From: Aculops lycopersici
Lineage: Eukaryota; Arthropoda; Arachnida; Trombidiformes; Eriophyidae
Direction: 5' to 3'
DNA: 64,000 bases
Assembly (NCBI GenBank): GCA_015350385.1
Contig: WNKI01000001.1
Location: 9,227,705-9,291,704, forward strand
A model generated the notes under the pieces. That model was given only the letters and a program-made list of their open reading frames with translations. It did no database searches and had not been told where the DNA came from. Position 1 is the stretch's first letter. The number at the start of each line of letters is the position of its first letter. The position numbers were made by a program, and so were the translations under genes. Below, piece by piece: positions 10,248-23,012 of this stretch.

Positions 10248-13200
10248 GTCGTGGCGCCAAGATAACGGAAGATTCGATGCTCGATTGAATAGACACATAC
10301 CAGCTACCGAGTTGCCTTTCAAAACCATTGAAAATTAACCAACTACAACGGCAACGACGACGTGAAAAGTAGGATCCGTTGTTATTAGTAACAAGTTTGC
10401 CCAATTTCAAGTTTCGATTCATTTCCTTGTAGCCGTAACTCTTTGGAGTTGCTTGTGCCCAATCTCTAAAGTTTCTTAAAGGTTACCTGATCTTAGTGGT
10501 TCAGCAAATCTGTGGTTTGTAAGCAATCTCTCAAACTAAAAGCAACAACCAGATTTAGTTTACACAAACAAAAGAGCGACAACTCATAACTTGCTAGTTG
10601 CATTAGCAGTGTTAGTGATTGCACTAACTTAATCAAGCTGACAGACAAATGAACTTGAAAATTACATATTGTTCATTGCTGCTACTGTTATATATATATG
10701 TATATTTGCGTAATGATTCCTCGTAGTTTAAACTAGAATGACAAATTTAGCCCATTCAAACATTAAAATTGATGAATCGACTGCCAACTCGAAATTTTGT
10801 TACCATTAGTCGGTGATGGTCACAATGTTAGAACCGGCTTCTGAATCTTGGATTAGATTCCAAGTTCCTTGTACAGGCTACTCAAACACCGTGAGCACAT
10901 TTGTAGTTTCGAAGGAAATATCATTTTTTGAACTTAAGAGTGAACGAATAGAGATATAAGAGAGTGTGGCCTTTGTACCTTGTAAGACACTCGACACAGA
11001 TTGCCTGTAGCATAAGTTCTATCAAACAACTAGTATGCTGCTGTATTTTTACCTACCCGTTCGAGTCTCCTGTTGTTGTTGTTGCTGCAGATATCAAGCA
11101 TACAAACCTACTTGAATTCTATTGGATTTGATTGGTTTGAAGTGGCTTGATTCTAATTCTAATGAACTATCTCGTACTAGTAATAGAGGTACTTGACGTT
11201 GTTGTAGGCGCACCTGACTTCTTTTTCCTTTTTAACAACTAACTACGAAGAGATGGTTACTCAATCGTTACTCAATCTATCGTTACTCAGTCTTTTTGAA
11301 ATCTCCAACTTGCTGCCGCCAGTTCAATGTCAGTGGCTTGTTTCGTTCCTTGACCAAGTTTGTTATGACGAAATATAATTGATCGATGTCTAGTGGCTTG
11401 AGTTTTTTCGGATGGATTGAAATTATGGTTATAGAATCAAGTGGATGTCATGGAACAACAAGTGTTTTTCTCCTCAATTAGCTAAAGTCGCCAAGATACG
11501 CTGCTTGACGTTCGGCGCTCGGATTTCAAAACGTAAACATTGCGCGTGTTATGGTGCATGCTGCATCTCCCAAGTTTGGTGCGCACCAAAGGTCATGCTG
11601 CAACTGCAGCCCGAAGCTCAACCCTGTTGGTTTCTACGCTTTGTGTGAGATTTTTGAAGCGTAACGCACGAGAGGCGCCCGGGCCACTTGTTGCTCTTTG
11701 ATTTTGAATTCAGCAATGGATGTGTCCCAATCGATATCGACAGTACTCGGCTGACTTTCGAGGCAGTAGTCGCCCTTTGCTGCCTCTTCTACGGAGTTGG
11801 GCAACATCCTAGGATATAAACCTTGGCCTCGTTTAATCTTTTGGTTGGTTCATTGGCTTTCTCAAGCGAGCTGAAGTTTTTGTGACGCGCAAACTCTTTG
11901 GGTTGCTCACTTGAGAGTCTCAAGTTTTGAGGCTAACAACACAAATCGAGCTTACATGTTTATTATTCACTTGATGATTGCCAACTCCACTCAACTCACC
12001 TGTTTTTCTATTGATTGCTACCGCCAGGCGAACACCTATTAGCTGGGGAGAGCACACCAATTTTCGTTGGCTTACCTCTTTAGCTGTGTTTTCGGATTGG
12101 AAACAGAGTTCATTGTTCATTCTATTTGAAGCTGCCTGCCATTTCATGGTAAGTTTGTTGCTTTGGTTGCTGCCAAGTAAGCGCTAAACGTTGCGTTTTA
12201 TGTTACGTGGTGCATAATACAACGACAGTAGTAACAGTAATAGTAGCAACAATAACAATTGGAGGAAATGAAGCCGCCAAAAGCAACCACCAAGACGACA
12301 AGTGTCTCTCCTGTTGCGTGTAGCTCGCTATCTTTACCATTGCGAGCCCCACGATTCAACGCAACATTTTGATCTCTCGTGGCATTGAGATTTGAATTTG
12401 ATCGGCACGAAAGTGTAGCCGAATAGAGTTTTCACCTGTCGACGGCGGCAGGTGTGGCTTCCGGCGTCAACACGACAATCTAATCTAGAGCCCCGCGCGC
12501 AATCCACTTGCCGGGGATTTCCTGATCCTGATCCTGTTCCTTGGAGTAGGATTAATTTTGAGTGGAAGGTTAGCGATGTGTGATAACAATGCTCAGTAAC
12601 AACAAGTGGGCGGCGCACAGGCGAGAAATCCTTCTCCAACCGCAAATACGAGTTCGAGTTCATTATTTTCTGTTTACCCCATTTGTTGTTGTTGTTTGAA
12701 GCAGACGATGAGGGCGTCGGCGGTAGCAGCAAACGATTTTACAAGTTGTTACGTGGCAACAGAAACAGCAACGACGACGATCTTCGTGTAATTGACCCAA
12801 ACTTAGAGGATTAGTCCGTAAAGCAGGCGACTAGAATCTCGTGACGTAACTGCCGCCGACTACAACCTAAACACATGGCCTCGCTTCGCTTCTCCTCGCC
12901 TCTTGCTGCCAATGAATGAGAAACTAATTGGAAGCATCTACGAGAGAGCAGGTAGAAACGACGATTCTGTCTTGGAATCCTGGTTTCATTTACAAGTGCG
13001 AGCTAAGAAATGATTAATATTGTGCATGTTTTTATCATCACTGTTACGTTGCGCTCCCGGAATAATCCGTCGCTCTTGAATCCTCAGGAGCGAGGGAAGG
13101 GGTGGCTAATTGTTAGTCGTTTGCCGATCAACAAGCAAGACGATTATAGAATTTCCGAGATTTGTGTGAAAGTCAGTAGAAGTTGTTGATACCTGTGCAA

Positions 13201-13720
13201 TATGTGTCAAGACATTTACCATCCTGCAAGTCTTTAATTACACTGACACTGAGGTTGGCACGTTAGCAAAAAGGACGGAAGATTCATTTGCGAGGAGTGT
13301 CACTTTACTCTAGGGAAACTTCCAACATTTTGATCGTCGGGGAGTCTGCCTGCCATCAGACGACAGTTGGTTTGAAGCTCTATATCTTTCTTTCCAGGTT
13401 AGAGAAATCTGATCAAATTTGCAGTGTTCAAAGCTGTAAAATCCCAAAAAAAAAATCAAATAATCGATTGCATAACTAGCATTCGCTTGGTCTAATTTAT
13501 TAGTCCCTCGATCCTCTTTCATCGCAGCAATTGATCGTACATGTAGTATGATTTTTTCCAATATCATCTCACCAGACAGACGATGAATATCTTTTGCGTC
13601 GTGTTTCAGTCGAATTTTTGATTGGTAATTATTGTTGGATAATCTGTTATAATCTCCGATAGATAATAGATATATAAATAATAATAACAATTTGTGAATC
13701 AAGTTTTCATATCATTCTTC

Positions 13721-14216
13721 ATGTCCAACGCAAACTACCCAAAGCAATCCGAGCAACCACCTCCACCCGTGCATCCGATGGAAGCCAATCAGATTATCAG
13801 TGCAAATGGGGTAACACGATCCAAGATGGGAACTGGAACGGTGCAGGTACCAATGCAGGTACCTCCCCAAACTCCGATTATTAATGTAACTGCGGCCCCG
13901 GAACGTGACCCAAATATGTGTCATTGTTGCGGCTGTACTTGTCCCTATTGGGCTTGCATTATTGTGTTTGTAGTGGTGAGTAATGCTGAGAAAGAAACTA
14001 GGAATTCTTTGCAAATACCTACAAAGTTTGTCCCAATCCAATAGACAATCGAGTTTAAATTAGAAACTAACCAATTCTCATCTTCTGTCTATATAAAAAT
14101 GTTTTCAATCCAATCCAACATGGATGCAGGTCATAATTGGGTGCATCATCAGTACCGTCCTCACTCTAACACTCAAGCCGTACGACGTAATTATTTATGA
14201 AAACCCCAAGCACTAA
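13721..14216 (+). CDS. Small Cys-rich single-pass membrane protein
   Basis: Inferred as two exons: 13721-13975 (ATG, 85 codons, donor GTGAGT) and 14130-14216 (after a GATGCAG acceptor), joined in phase 0 to give 113 residues. The N-terminal half is Pro/Gln/Val-rich and probably unstructured. A cluster of five cysteines in Cys-His-Cys-Cys-Gly-Cys-Thr-Cys (about residues 68-75) lies just before a hydrophobic segment of about 25 residues that is split by the intron and only makes a full membrane span after splicing, which supports the gene model. A short polar C-terminal tail follows. The Cys cluster next to the membrane could be acylated or bind metal; that is inference. I do not recognise the family. 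Confidence 0.6.
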
Positions 14217-14494
14217 CTTGATGCTTCTTGCCAGTTTGACTGCAACCATATTGTTGACACTGGTTCAGTCGCCACTCAATGTCATGTGAGCGGCGCTTTG
14301 CTAATCGTCTGGCCACTCGAACTTGAACACTGAGCTCAAAGGCCACTTGTTGCATGGTAGTTGCGGTTACACTTGTTGCTGCTTTTGAGTGGATTGACCA
14401 GTCGAGTGGCCGGCGGTAGTAGCGGCAGCATCAGTTGGCGGCTGATCCGTTCGCGCCGATGAGGAAGCGAGCTGGTTGATGATGACCATCCAAC

Positions 14495-14563
<69 letters not shown>

Positions 14564-17500
14564 TCAACATCAACATCAACATCAACAACAACATCAACAT
14601 CAACATCAACATCAACATCAACATCAACATCAACATCAACATCAGCAACAACACAAAACGACAGCTACAGGTGAACCGTTAGTCAGTCAATTTGTGGGCA
14701 ACCAACAACGAGTGGCCGGCGCCGCATGCATCTCGTAGTGTCGGGATAAATCACAGTCGTAGAAAGCGAGTGGCGCCAGTGCCAAACACTAGCTGACCGC
14801 TCGCAGGCAATGATCGTACCGGAAGTCGCGAGAGTTTCGCTTCTGCTGTTACCGCTTCTGTTGCTGCCTTGGTGCTGACACGGCCAGCTCACGAGAAGAC
14901 AACGACGCCGACGAGTGTAATGATGATGATGCTCTTTGGTGGCAGCGATGGCTCACTTTTATTGCCAACTTTTGGTTAGCCCTCTAGCTAGCTGGTAGCC
15001 AAAAGTAAAGACTGCAGTCCAGAAAAAAGAGCTACGCTGGCGAGCTGGCCGCCAGGTGAGCGCGTAAACGAGTGGCGCAATTGAAATGTTAACCACTCGG
15101 TATTTACGCCTCGCCCGCTAGTATTAGTGATAGCAGGTTAACCGACTGGCCGACTGACCAGAGGACTATTTGGCCTTAAGTTTGAGGAGAGGAGAAGTTT
15201 GCCTGATGAGCCGCATCACTTGCCGGCAAGCTAACTGGCTGGCTAACCGACCACGATTTTCGCATCCCTCGTCGTCGGATGGGAATTGGAGCTTCTGGTT
15301 AGTGTCGTTGTTGTCGACTGTCTAGCTAAAGCTAAAGCTAAAACCAAAGCTAGAGCTTGAGTTTATATTATATTAGCTGCCTCTGCTAGTTTTGCTCGAG
15401 AAAGGCAAATCGCATCTAGCAACAGAAAGAGAAAAGTGGATCGCGTTAATCGAAACGAGTTTTCATTTGAATGCTCGGCGGCTGGTCCACTGTGTTCCAG
15501 CGGCAACTGTTCCAAAAACTGGCCGCCGGCGCCAGTCGCATCATCAGCGGCAGCAACAGCAACAGCAACAGGTGGGTAGGGGAGAGATGCTCGCTAGATG
15601 ATGGGAGTCGCATCTTCTCGCATTTCGCCTGCCGCCGCTGGTGTCGAGCTTGTGGTGCTACTGGCGCCGGCCAATGCTGACGGTGACGCCGTCGCCGGTG
15701 GCCGGCATTGGTCGCGCGCTCCGCCTGCACAGGTAAAGTCTGGCGCTGCCTTTGAATCAACAGGTGTGACCCCTCGAGCTAATGGAGAGCCAGTGGTCGA
15801 TGTTGTTGTTGTTGTTGTCGTGATTATGCCACTTGTTTCTAGTTGTACCGGTCAGCAGCTAGCTAGCCAGCCAGCCAGACAGACAGCCAGCCAGCAACCG
15901 ACTGGCCAGCTCATGACATTGGCCACTTTAAGGGGACGGAGCTTGTTGTTGCTGATCAAACTAGAGAGACTTACCAGCTAACTAACTAACTGAACAACTG
16001 ACCGACCAAATAACTGGTGGTTGTCGATGGAGCCGACGATATTGACCAGTCGCCAGTTTGATGGAATTATAGAAGCAGAAGTCTCATTGGAGTTAAGGTG
16101 CACAAGTTAATATGGCAAGATTTAGAATGAGAGAAAAGTAAAAAGTTAACTTGACCCAATTGCGCTCCTCTCTCTCTTTCTCCGTTGCTCTGATGTCGTC
16201 GTCGTCGTCTTGTTCTTAGTCTCATCTCCTCGGCTCACCTGTTGCTCTCGCAAGCCGACTGTTTGCTTAGTGCGCGCAACCTTCGCAGGTATCGATGGCC
16301 GCGCCAACAGGCCATGCATAGCTTACCGCGCACTTGTTGCTGCGCTCAACTATTCGGCTTGTCTTTTGGCAAGCGCGAATCAAGGGCTTTGCTCATTTCT
16401 CGTCACCTTGGCCACGCCTCTTCGTTTCTCTCTCCCTCTCTCTCTCTCCCTATCGACTCTCGGCGGATAAGGATGGCATTGAGCGGTGACTGGGTGAGTT
16501 AACTTTAGTTAGAGCTGCAGCTCGAGTTAGTCGGCTCAGTTGCAGTCTCTATGCAGCCGGCTCAATCAACGACGTGACAACTACAACAGCAACAGCAACA
16601 ACACCATCAACATCAACATCATCAACAACAACAACTACCACTACGGTGTCAATAACAACGAGAGCGTCAGTGCAGCGGCTGCAGTCGTCGCCGGCGTCGC
16701 ATCGTGTCGCATCACAACCGCCACCAGTCCATCATCATCGTTACATAACTCAGTGAGTTTGCGCGTGCGCCTACACTACAACCACCTGTCAGAGTTGAAG
16801 TCACCTGTTGCGCTGCAATGGCCAACTCTAGTTAGCCAGCCAGCCAGCCAGCCAACCGGAAGGTTCAGCGGATCGGGAGGTGAGAGTTGGGAAAAATTAT
16901 TTTCTCTGCTCGTGTCAAATCATTAGTGAGCATCCACCACCACTTCCACTATCTCTGCTTAGCTTACTGACTTAGCAAACTAGCAAAGCGACCGCCTGTT
17001 GCTAGTTGAGAGTTGGGAGGCAAATTAGCTAGTCGACAGGTAGATAGAGGGGGAGCTGTGATATAACTCCGTGTGTCTGTGAGAAGCGCGAGCCACTTTC
17101 TTTACAGAAGTCGCATCATCATCGAAACCACATGCTGGCTTACCAACTGAGCACACGCACTGCCACTCCATTCATCATTCATTATATCAACTAGTTTTCC
17201 ATTGCCACACGCGTAGGAGGCCAACTGAAAACCCACCACAACCAACGATCAACAAGAAGTAGTGGCGAACGAGTTACCTGCTTCAATTGGTCTCGCTGCC
17301 TCTTTGAACTTCCTTTGGCTTCTATCGGCTGCGCCATCGACGCGCCGAGATTGCAACAAGATATTGAGGTGGCTCTGCATAGATAGAAGTAAATCAGTTA
17401 ACTAACTAACTCACATACCTACCGTCATTTTCAACTTTACTCGAAAAAAACTAATCTGAACTCAACAACACTCAACCACGACACAACAAACTTGTCACTC

Positions 17501-18399
17501 AACTCGCCGTAAATTACAGCACAGCCAAACGTTTGAAGTGCAGAAAGCGCGATAGAAACAGAAACATAAACAGAGAGAAAGAGAAAGAGAGGGAGAGAAT
17601 CAAATAGAAGACAGAAAACCGCTTCGCCATTTCTCTTTAGTCAAGTGAAGTAAGGTGAACGCTAAGTCACACAACAACTTGTGTCAAATTGTTAGCCTGT
17701 TCACTTATTTGCAACAGGTTGTTTGCTAGTTAGTCGCTCGCCTGACTTCAGTCAGATTAATAAGCTCCACGTGCGCAACACTTCATAGTGTTCACGAACG
17801 AGTAGTAGCTAGTTCATCAAGTAGCCGGACGGAGAGACGCAAAGACCGCCACAAACACAGGCGACGTGAGGAAGAATAAGAACAGAGACGAAGTGCGATG
17901 CCCTTTGGTTGGCGCACTTACCCGAGAGTACACTATTTCTCTAAAAGAGCAACCGTGCAACAGGTGAGGGGACATTTCATATCTAAAGTCGAGGCCATTC
18001 GTAGCTGATCCCCTCGAGTCAGTTAGCTCGCGTGACCAACAAAAACTAATTCTCCACAAGCAAGCCGCAAGCTTTTGGGGCCTCGAGGTTCGCAGCAAAA
18101 AAAAGGATAACAGTAGTGAAAAACATAACAAGAATTAGTTACCAGTAGCAAGTCAAGTCTATTAAACCAAGCTCAACATCACAAGACCAGACTAGATTAG
18201 ACAACAGCAACAACCTGCTGATCCGCGGCGGCCTAGCACACAGTTCCCCCATTATCAGTTTCAGTACCAGTCCCAGTCTTAGCCCCACTGAAGCCGTGCA
18301 CAAGGGTAGTGGCAATCAGCTTGCTCACAGGTGAACAGTCGAGGCCAGGTTATCTTGATCAATCACTAGGTAACTGAGTAACTGGCTGTTGATAAAATC
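14217..18399. other. Non-coding stretch with simple repeats upstream of the ABHD gene
   Basis: Frames here encode homopolymers from CAA/CAT/GTT repeats or are short and Ala/Arg-rich, and I support none as genes. The stretch has many copies of the CACYTGTTG word (14344, 14370, 15566, 15758, 16236, 16331, 16802, 17958). The 5' UTR and promoter of the downstream hydrolase probably lie near its right end. Confidence 0.5.
14496..14643. repeat. (AAC)n followed by (CATCAA)n array
   Basis: About 55 bases of AAC units pass directly into about 90 bases of the hexamer CATCAA with one interruption. The change from trinucleotide to hexanucleotide is consistent with an A-to-T change in alternate units that then spread by slippage. 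Confidence 0.95.
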
Positions 18400-21300
18400 A
18401 TGGATTTTCTGTCGTGGTCCGCGTCGTCACCCTCGGCGCCACAACAGCAACCGCAGCAACAGCAGTACAAGCCACCTGTTGCCTCTTTTCCCCTGGATTT
18501 GGCCCAACGCTTTCGCCTGTTCGCCTTTGGCGAAATTCCCCCAGAATCAACAACGACATCAACACCGACCACCACCACAACAAGAATTATATCAACCATT
18601 AATCCTAGTGAAACATTTGATCAATCCCATGCCAACACATTAGCGGTAGCAATTTCAAATCAGAAGCCATCTCCGATCTCATCACTAGAATCGCCACCAT
18701 CACCATCAAGTTCATCTTCATGGTCATTCGCCTCAGCAACCGGCGACGTCAATCAGCATGAGCAACAAGCTGGAAGAGATTCATTATATCATCATCTACA
18801 AACTTATGTCAACCTAAACTCAGTGAGAGAAATGATTGGCCAGCATGCGGTTGAGTTGGTGCTCATATTAGTGATAATAACTTATTTAATTTATTACTTC
18901 ACCAAGATTTCAAGCGTAAGTAGCGAGAGAAAAAGTGGAGCTGTGTGACCTCAATGAGATTCAACTGAATCACCATCAACTGCCGGCTAATCTAATCATA
19001 TTGGCAGGTGGCAATTTTTCTATCTCTCTTTCCTAGCTCTCACCTGTTACCTTTCTGCTGGTTATCTAACCGATCTTAACCTTCCTTTTCTCTCTATCAT
19101 TTGCGCTAATCGATAACTCAACTCCTCTGAGCAGCGACCCAAACTTATCGGCGATCGTAGGAGCAAATTTGTCAAGGTTATCAAGAATCATCTAGGCGAA
19201 ACACTAAACCATCGATTCAGTCCGCTGATCTATTTTTGGGGTACAAATCCTCAAACCTGTCTCTTTGGTTATCTGCTTGGAAAGACAGCCAAAGAGGAAG
19301 ATATGCCAAGGAGTAAATTTCAACGCCAATATCTCTACATCAGTGACGTGCAATATTTGACTTCAAATGTTGATCTCTCCTCCTATTACCAGCCGCTGGG
19401 TTCCCAGAAATTGGTTCACAAGTCAAAGTTTCCCTTGCGATTGAAGCAACGTCTCGCTGGCCACCAGGATCACGATGATTTGAATATAACCAACGACGAC
19501 GAGGTAGAGGAGGATCATGTTTCCAATTCGGTTGGCAGCCAGTTGGATGCAAACCTCCGCTTGGCCTTGAGCGGAATGCTCAAGTTTAGTGACGAGCGCA
19601 GGTCGATGGACGAGTTGATAATATCAAATGGTGGCGAAAAATCCAAGTTGCAACCTTCAGTGGAGGTTATAGCTGTGGGTGACAGTGGCACAGGTGAAGC
19701 TGGGGTCGTGAAGGCAACAGGTGGAGAGGACCAAGAGCAGCTCGAGCAGTCACAACGGTCACAGCAGTCACAGCAGCAGCAGCAACAACAACAACAACAA
19801 CAGCAACAACAGAAGCAGCTGATTCGACAGAATCTCTCCACCGTTTCGTCGTCAGCGTCCTCAGCTTCCGGTTGCTCGTCGGCCGACTCGGGTGTCTTTA
19901 ACGCAAGTCGCTCAAACTCAAGCTCTGGCTCCGGTTCGGCAAGTCGCTCGTCGTCGGCCTCGTCGTTGAGCGAGGTTTGCATAACAAGCGGTGCCAGCAG
20001 CAGTAGTGGCGGAAGCTCGAGAGGCTCCACCACCGGAAATGGCCAAGTAAAACATGGAACGTCGTCGTCGTCGAACAACGGAAATCAGAGTTCGTCGGAG
20101 GAGACCAACTCAACTACGGCCGAGCTGGAGGAGTCCGAGTCGGAGTTGAGCAGTGAGTGCGAGTGCAAGAGGAGCTACGAATCGGTGCGGCCAAGGAGGC
20201 GACTCGCCGAGGATCACCACGATTTTGAGGACCATGAAGTCGAGCAGCAGCGACGTGAGCAGCAACAGAAGCAAGAACAAGAACAACAGCGACACTCTGA
20301 GGATCTAGCGCAAGAGATCAACTGCACGGAGCGACAAGAGTTTGGACAGTGCGCCTTGGACTGGCATTTGGATAGTCACCGCAATTATCATGAACATAAA
20401 CAGGTGGCCCTCATTTCGGCCGGTATGACAACAGGTAGCGACAAGAAGTATGTGACGGACACGGTGAAGACTCTCGACTCAATGGGCTTCGAGGTTTGCG
20501 TGTTCATTCGAAGGGGAGTCGGCGGGCTAACTCTAAGTTCGGCCAAGTTTTTCTCGCCCTCCAAGTGGCGCGACTTTGAGGCCGCGGTGCAAAGTGTGAG
20601 GCAACAAAGACCAAATGTTAGACTGGTCGCGGTGGGATTCTCCTTTGGTTCCATTGAATTATGCCGCTACCTTTCGATGAGCGGCGAACAGTCACTTGTT
20701 GATGCTGCCCTACTGGTCTCATGTCCCTTTGACCCTGAAGCGGGAGGGCGAAATATGAGAAAGCGGGCGCTCAATAGGAAGATCGACGCTTATCTGGCCA
20801 AGAATTTGGGCAAACAACTGCATTGGGCTCTATACGATGGTTCGCTGCAGGCCGTCTGTAAAGGTACTAGCGAGATTCAGTCAACTCAAGCTCCGGACAA
20901 CAGCAAGCCGCTTGGCTCTGGGCACGAGAGTAGACAACAGATTAGCAATTATCATGGATCAATGATAAACTTGGCCTCGTTGCCGAAGATTAAATCGTTG
21001 GTTGAGTTCGAGGATGAGATCAATAGGCGCATCCAAAATTATCCAAATAGCGAGGCCTACGCCGACGACAGTCGATTAAGTGAGCACTTGAAACACATAC
21101 AAACGCCCACTTTGTGCCTGAGTAGCGAGGACGACTTCATGGCTCCGCTAAAGCTGCTTCCGGTTGCGCAAATTGCAGAGAATCCAAACCTTTGCATGGT
21201 GTTGACTCGTCGCGGTGGCCACATGGCGTTTGTCGATGGATTGGTGTGGCCAAAGAAGCCGTATTTCGCGCAGAGAATCATCAGAAGTTACATGGGCGCC

Positions 21301-21504
21301 ATTGAGGAGTTTTTATCGCGCGCCTCAAATAGAGGTAATGTTGTTGTTGCTGCTGATGCTGATGAAGAGAATGGAGACAAAACTATGATTAGTATGGACA
21401 ATATCCAATTCCATCATCAACTAGGATCCAGTGAGAAGCAGGTAGTCGGTCAGACGCCACAGTACCAACCACCTGATATCAAGATTCAAATGGCCAACCA
21501 GTGA
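18400..21504 (+). CDS. Alpha/beta hydrolase of the ABHD1/2/3 family with a large low-complexity insert
   Basis: Two exons: 18400-18915 (ATG, donor GTAAGT) and 19135-21504 (acceptor GAGCAG), phase 0, 961 residues. Family members are membrane-anchored lipid hydrolases. A hydrophobic anchor lies at about residues 148-167, just before the splice. The second exon opens with a family-like Trp/Phe/Gly segment, then about 350 residues of Ser/Gln/Glu-rich sequence with a polyglutamine run. The hydrolase domain proper starts near residue 520. The nucleophile motif is Gly-Phe-Ser-Phe-Gly with Ser675, the acid is in Ser-Glu-Asp-Asp (Asp838 or 839), and the base is His868 in Gly-Gly-His, so the triad looks complete. 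Relatives are usually about 400 residues; the excess is the insert and a long N-terminus. ABHD3 is the nearest guess, but ABHD1/2/15 are not excluded. Confidence 0.8.
19769..19818 (+). repeat. Polyglutamine (CAG/CAA) tract inside the ABHD gene
   Basis: A run of mixed CAG and CAA codons encoding about 15 glutamines within the second exon. It lies in the linker region and not in the catalytic domain. Confidence 0.95.
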
Positions 21505-21565
21505 GCCAAATATGATAATAATAGTGTGCCAGTTTTATAAGAGTTGTAATAATCTAGATGATCTC

Positions 21566-21571
21566 AATAAA
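21566..21571 (+). promoter_or_regulatory. Polyadenylation signal, ABHD gene
   Basis: AATAAA 62 bases after the stop codon of the hydrolase gene. Confidence 0.6.
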
Positions 21572-21915
21572 TCTTATCTCCAATACTCGAAATTTAAGCA
21601 TAATTTGTATTTTACGTTCGATGATATTTCATGGGCCCAAATAATTAACTTGAACCTGAAATCGTTTTCCTGTTGTTACTTTGAGATCATTCTTTGGTTC
21701 TTAAAGTGCGCTTGTGCATTGGTCAATCCGAGCTCCTTTTGAGGCTTCCATGTGATCACCGTGACCACGCAGTTCGAGGGGCACCCAATGAGATGATGCA
21801 AATTTGTGGGGATTTTGTGGACACGTTACTATGGAATTAACTCACGAACTATGGACAAGATAGAATAGAATACTAGGATGCAAACCTTGTGCAAAAATCA
21901 CTATTATCCACAGAG

Positions 21916-22225
21916 TTATGGTCTTTCAGGTGAAAATGAGGCCTCGGAGGATTGTTGAGCAAAATCCCCAAACCCCGTGCCCGACTGACTCGGACGGAGG
22001 TGCAGCCACACAACTGCATACCTGAGCAGTATTGTGCAGATTTTGATGCCTTCTGCGCATATGGTTCGCCCCCGGGACCCCCGATCATCTAGCGACCTGA
22101 ATCAAGATGGAGCTTGTTCAAAAATATAAACACTGTACTACGGGTATGGAATCAGTCCGCTAAGTTGAGCAGAACATACCGCAAAAAACCGCTTCCAAAA
22201 GTCATTCGTAATTCCGAAGTTATGA
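21916..22225 (+). repeat. 310-bp repeat, copy X (forward)
   Basis: Begins and ends with a TTATG word. It aligns along its length with the reverse complement of copies Y and Z. The best conserved core reads TCGCCCYCGGG followed by a CAYCTAG word, and near its right end is CCGCTTCCAAAAGTCA. Copies are diverged, so the repeat is old. Confidence 0.7.
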
Positions 22226-22309
22226 TAGCTAGCAGGAAAATAAACATTGCAATCGACTTGGAAGTTGGATTCTGAGCATCCGGTTGCCTTGAATGTCTGC
22301 AATCGTGTA

Positions 22310-22616
22310 TATTTTCTGCAATTTAGATGTCACTAAAAAACGGTTTTCTTTGCCATGATCCATGCAACTTGTAGAATCAAATCCGAGAGCATTCTGATGG
22401 ATCATCACTTTTGGATTGCTCACATCGGAGCTCGAAGCACCAGGTGTTTGAGGGGCCCGAGGGCGATCTAAAAGCGCAATAGGTACCAAGATTTGCACAC
22501 TTCATCACACAAGTGCAACTAAGACCGGGAACCCTTAACAGGGTAGCTATGTCGTAATGTTCCGGAATATGTTCAAACAAATTCTAAAGGGCCGAAGATT
22601 ACCTCGGTGGTCATAA
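22310..22616 (-). repeat. 310-bp repeat, copy Z (reverse)
   Basis: Reverse-strand copy sharing the TTATGAC start, the core TCGCCCTCGGG and an AAAACCGTTTTTTAGTGACA end. It is head-to-tail with copy Y, overlapping by a few bases at 22611-22616. The most diverged of the three. Confidence 0.6.
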
Positions 22617-22920
22617 CTTGAGAACTGATGGTGACTTTTGGAAGCGGTTTTCTGCATTAGATCAAGCTCGAACCAGCGGATCCATTGAGCATGAGTTATA
22701 CTAAGTTAACTCTCTAAACAAGTCCCTACATAAAAGCGTTTCGCTAGGTGATAGGGGATCCCGAGGGCGACCTAAACGCACCGTGTGCGTCAAATTCTGA
22801 ACACTAATGCGCAGCCACATAGCACATACCCCCCGACTCCGATTGTTCAGCTCCGAAGCAGAGTTCTGACGATATGCTCACACCCCTAAAAAGGCCCCAT
22901 TTTCACCTCAATTGTCATAA
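22611..22920 (-). repeat. 310-bp repeat, copy Y (reverse)
   Basis: Reverse-strand copy with the same length as copy X and colinear matches at the start (AGGTGAAAATG), the core (TCGCCCTCGGGATCCCC) and the end (CCGCTTCCAAAAGTCA, then GTTATGA). Confidence 0.7.
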
Positions 22921-23012
22921 ATCAGTAAATTATTCCAATACTTGGACCTAGCTTGTCTCTTTGTGCTGGGCATTTGCAAACATAACGAGTTTGCACGTCG
23001 ATTTTATTGAGC

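Larger units (their letters stand above)
8853..13720. other. Long stretch without a recognised gene
   Basis: No frame here has a convincing domain or coding character. It holds two GA microsatellites and a perfect 13-bp hairpin, listed separately, and otherwise looks like intergenic or regulatory DNA upstream of ECH1. Confidence 0.5.

Noticed and set aside
13310..13702. Minus-strand frame of 130 codons beginning with a hydrophobic stretch that looks like a signal peptide
   Set aside because: It has no ATG at its start and no recognisable domain or splice partner.
14367..14682. Long frames of Leu/Met or Asn/Ile residues on both strands
   Set aside because: They are translations of the AAC/CATCAA microsatellite, with no flanking coding signal.
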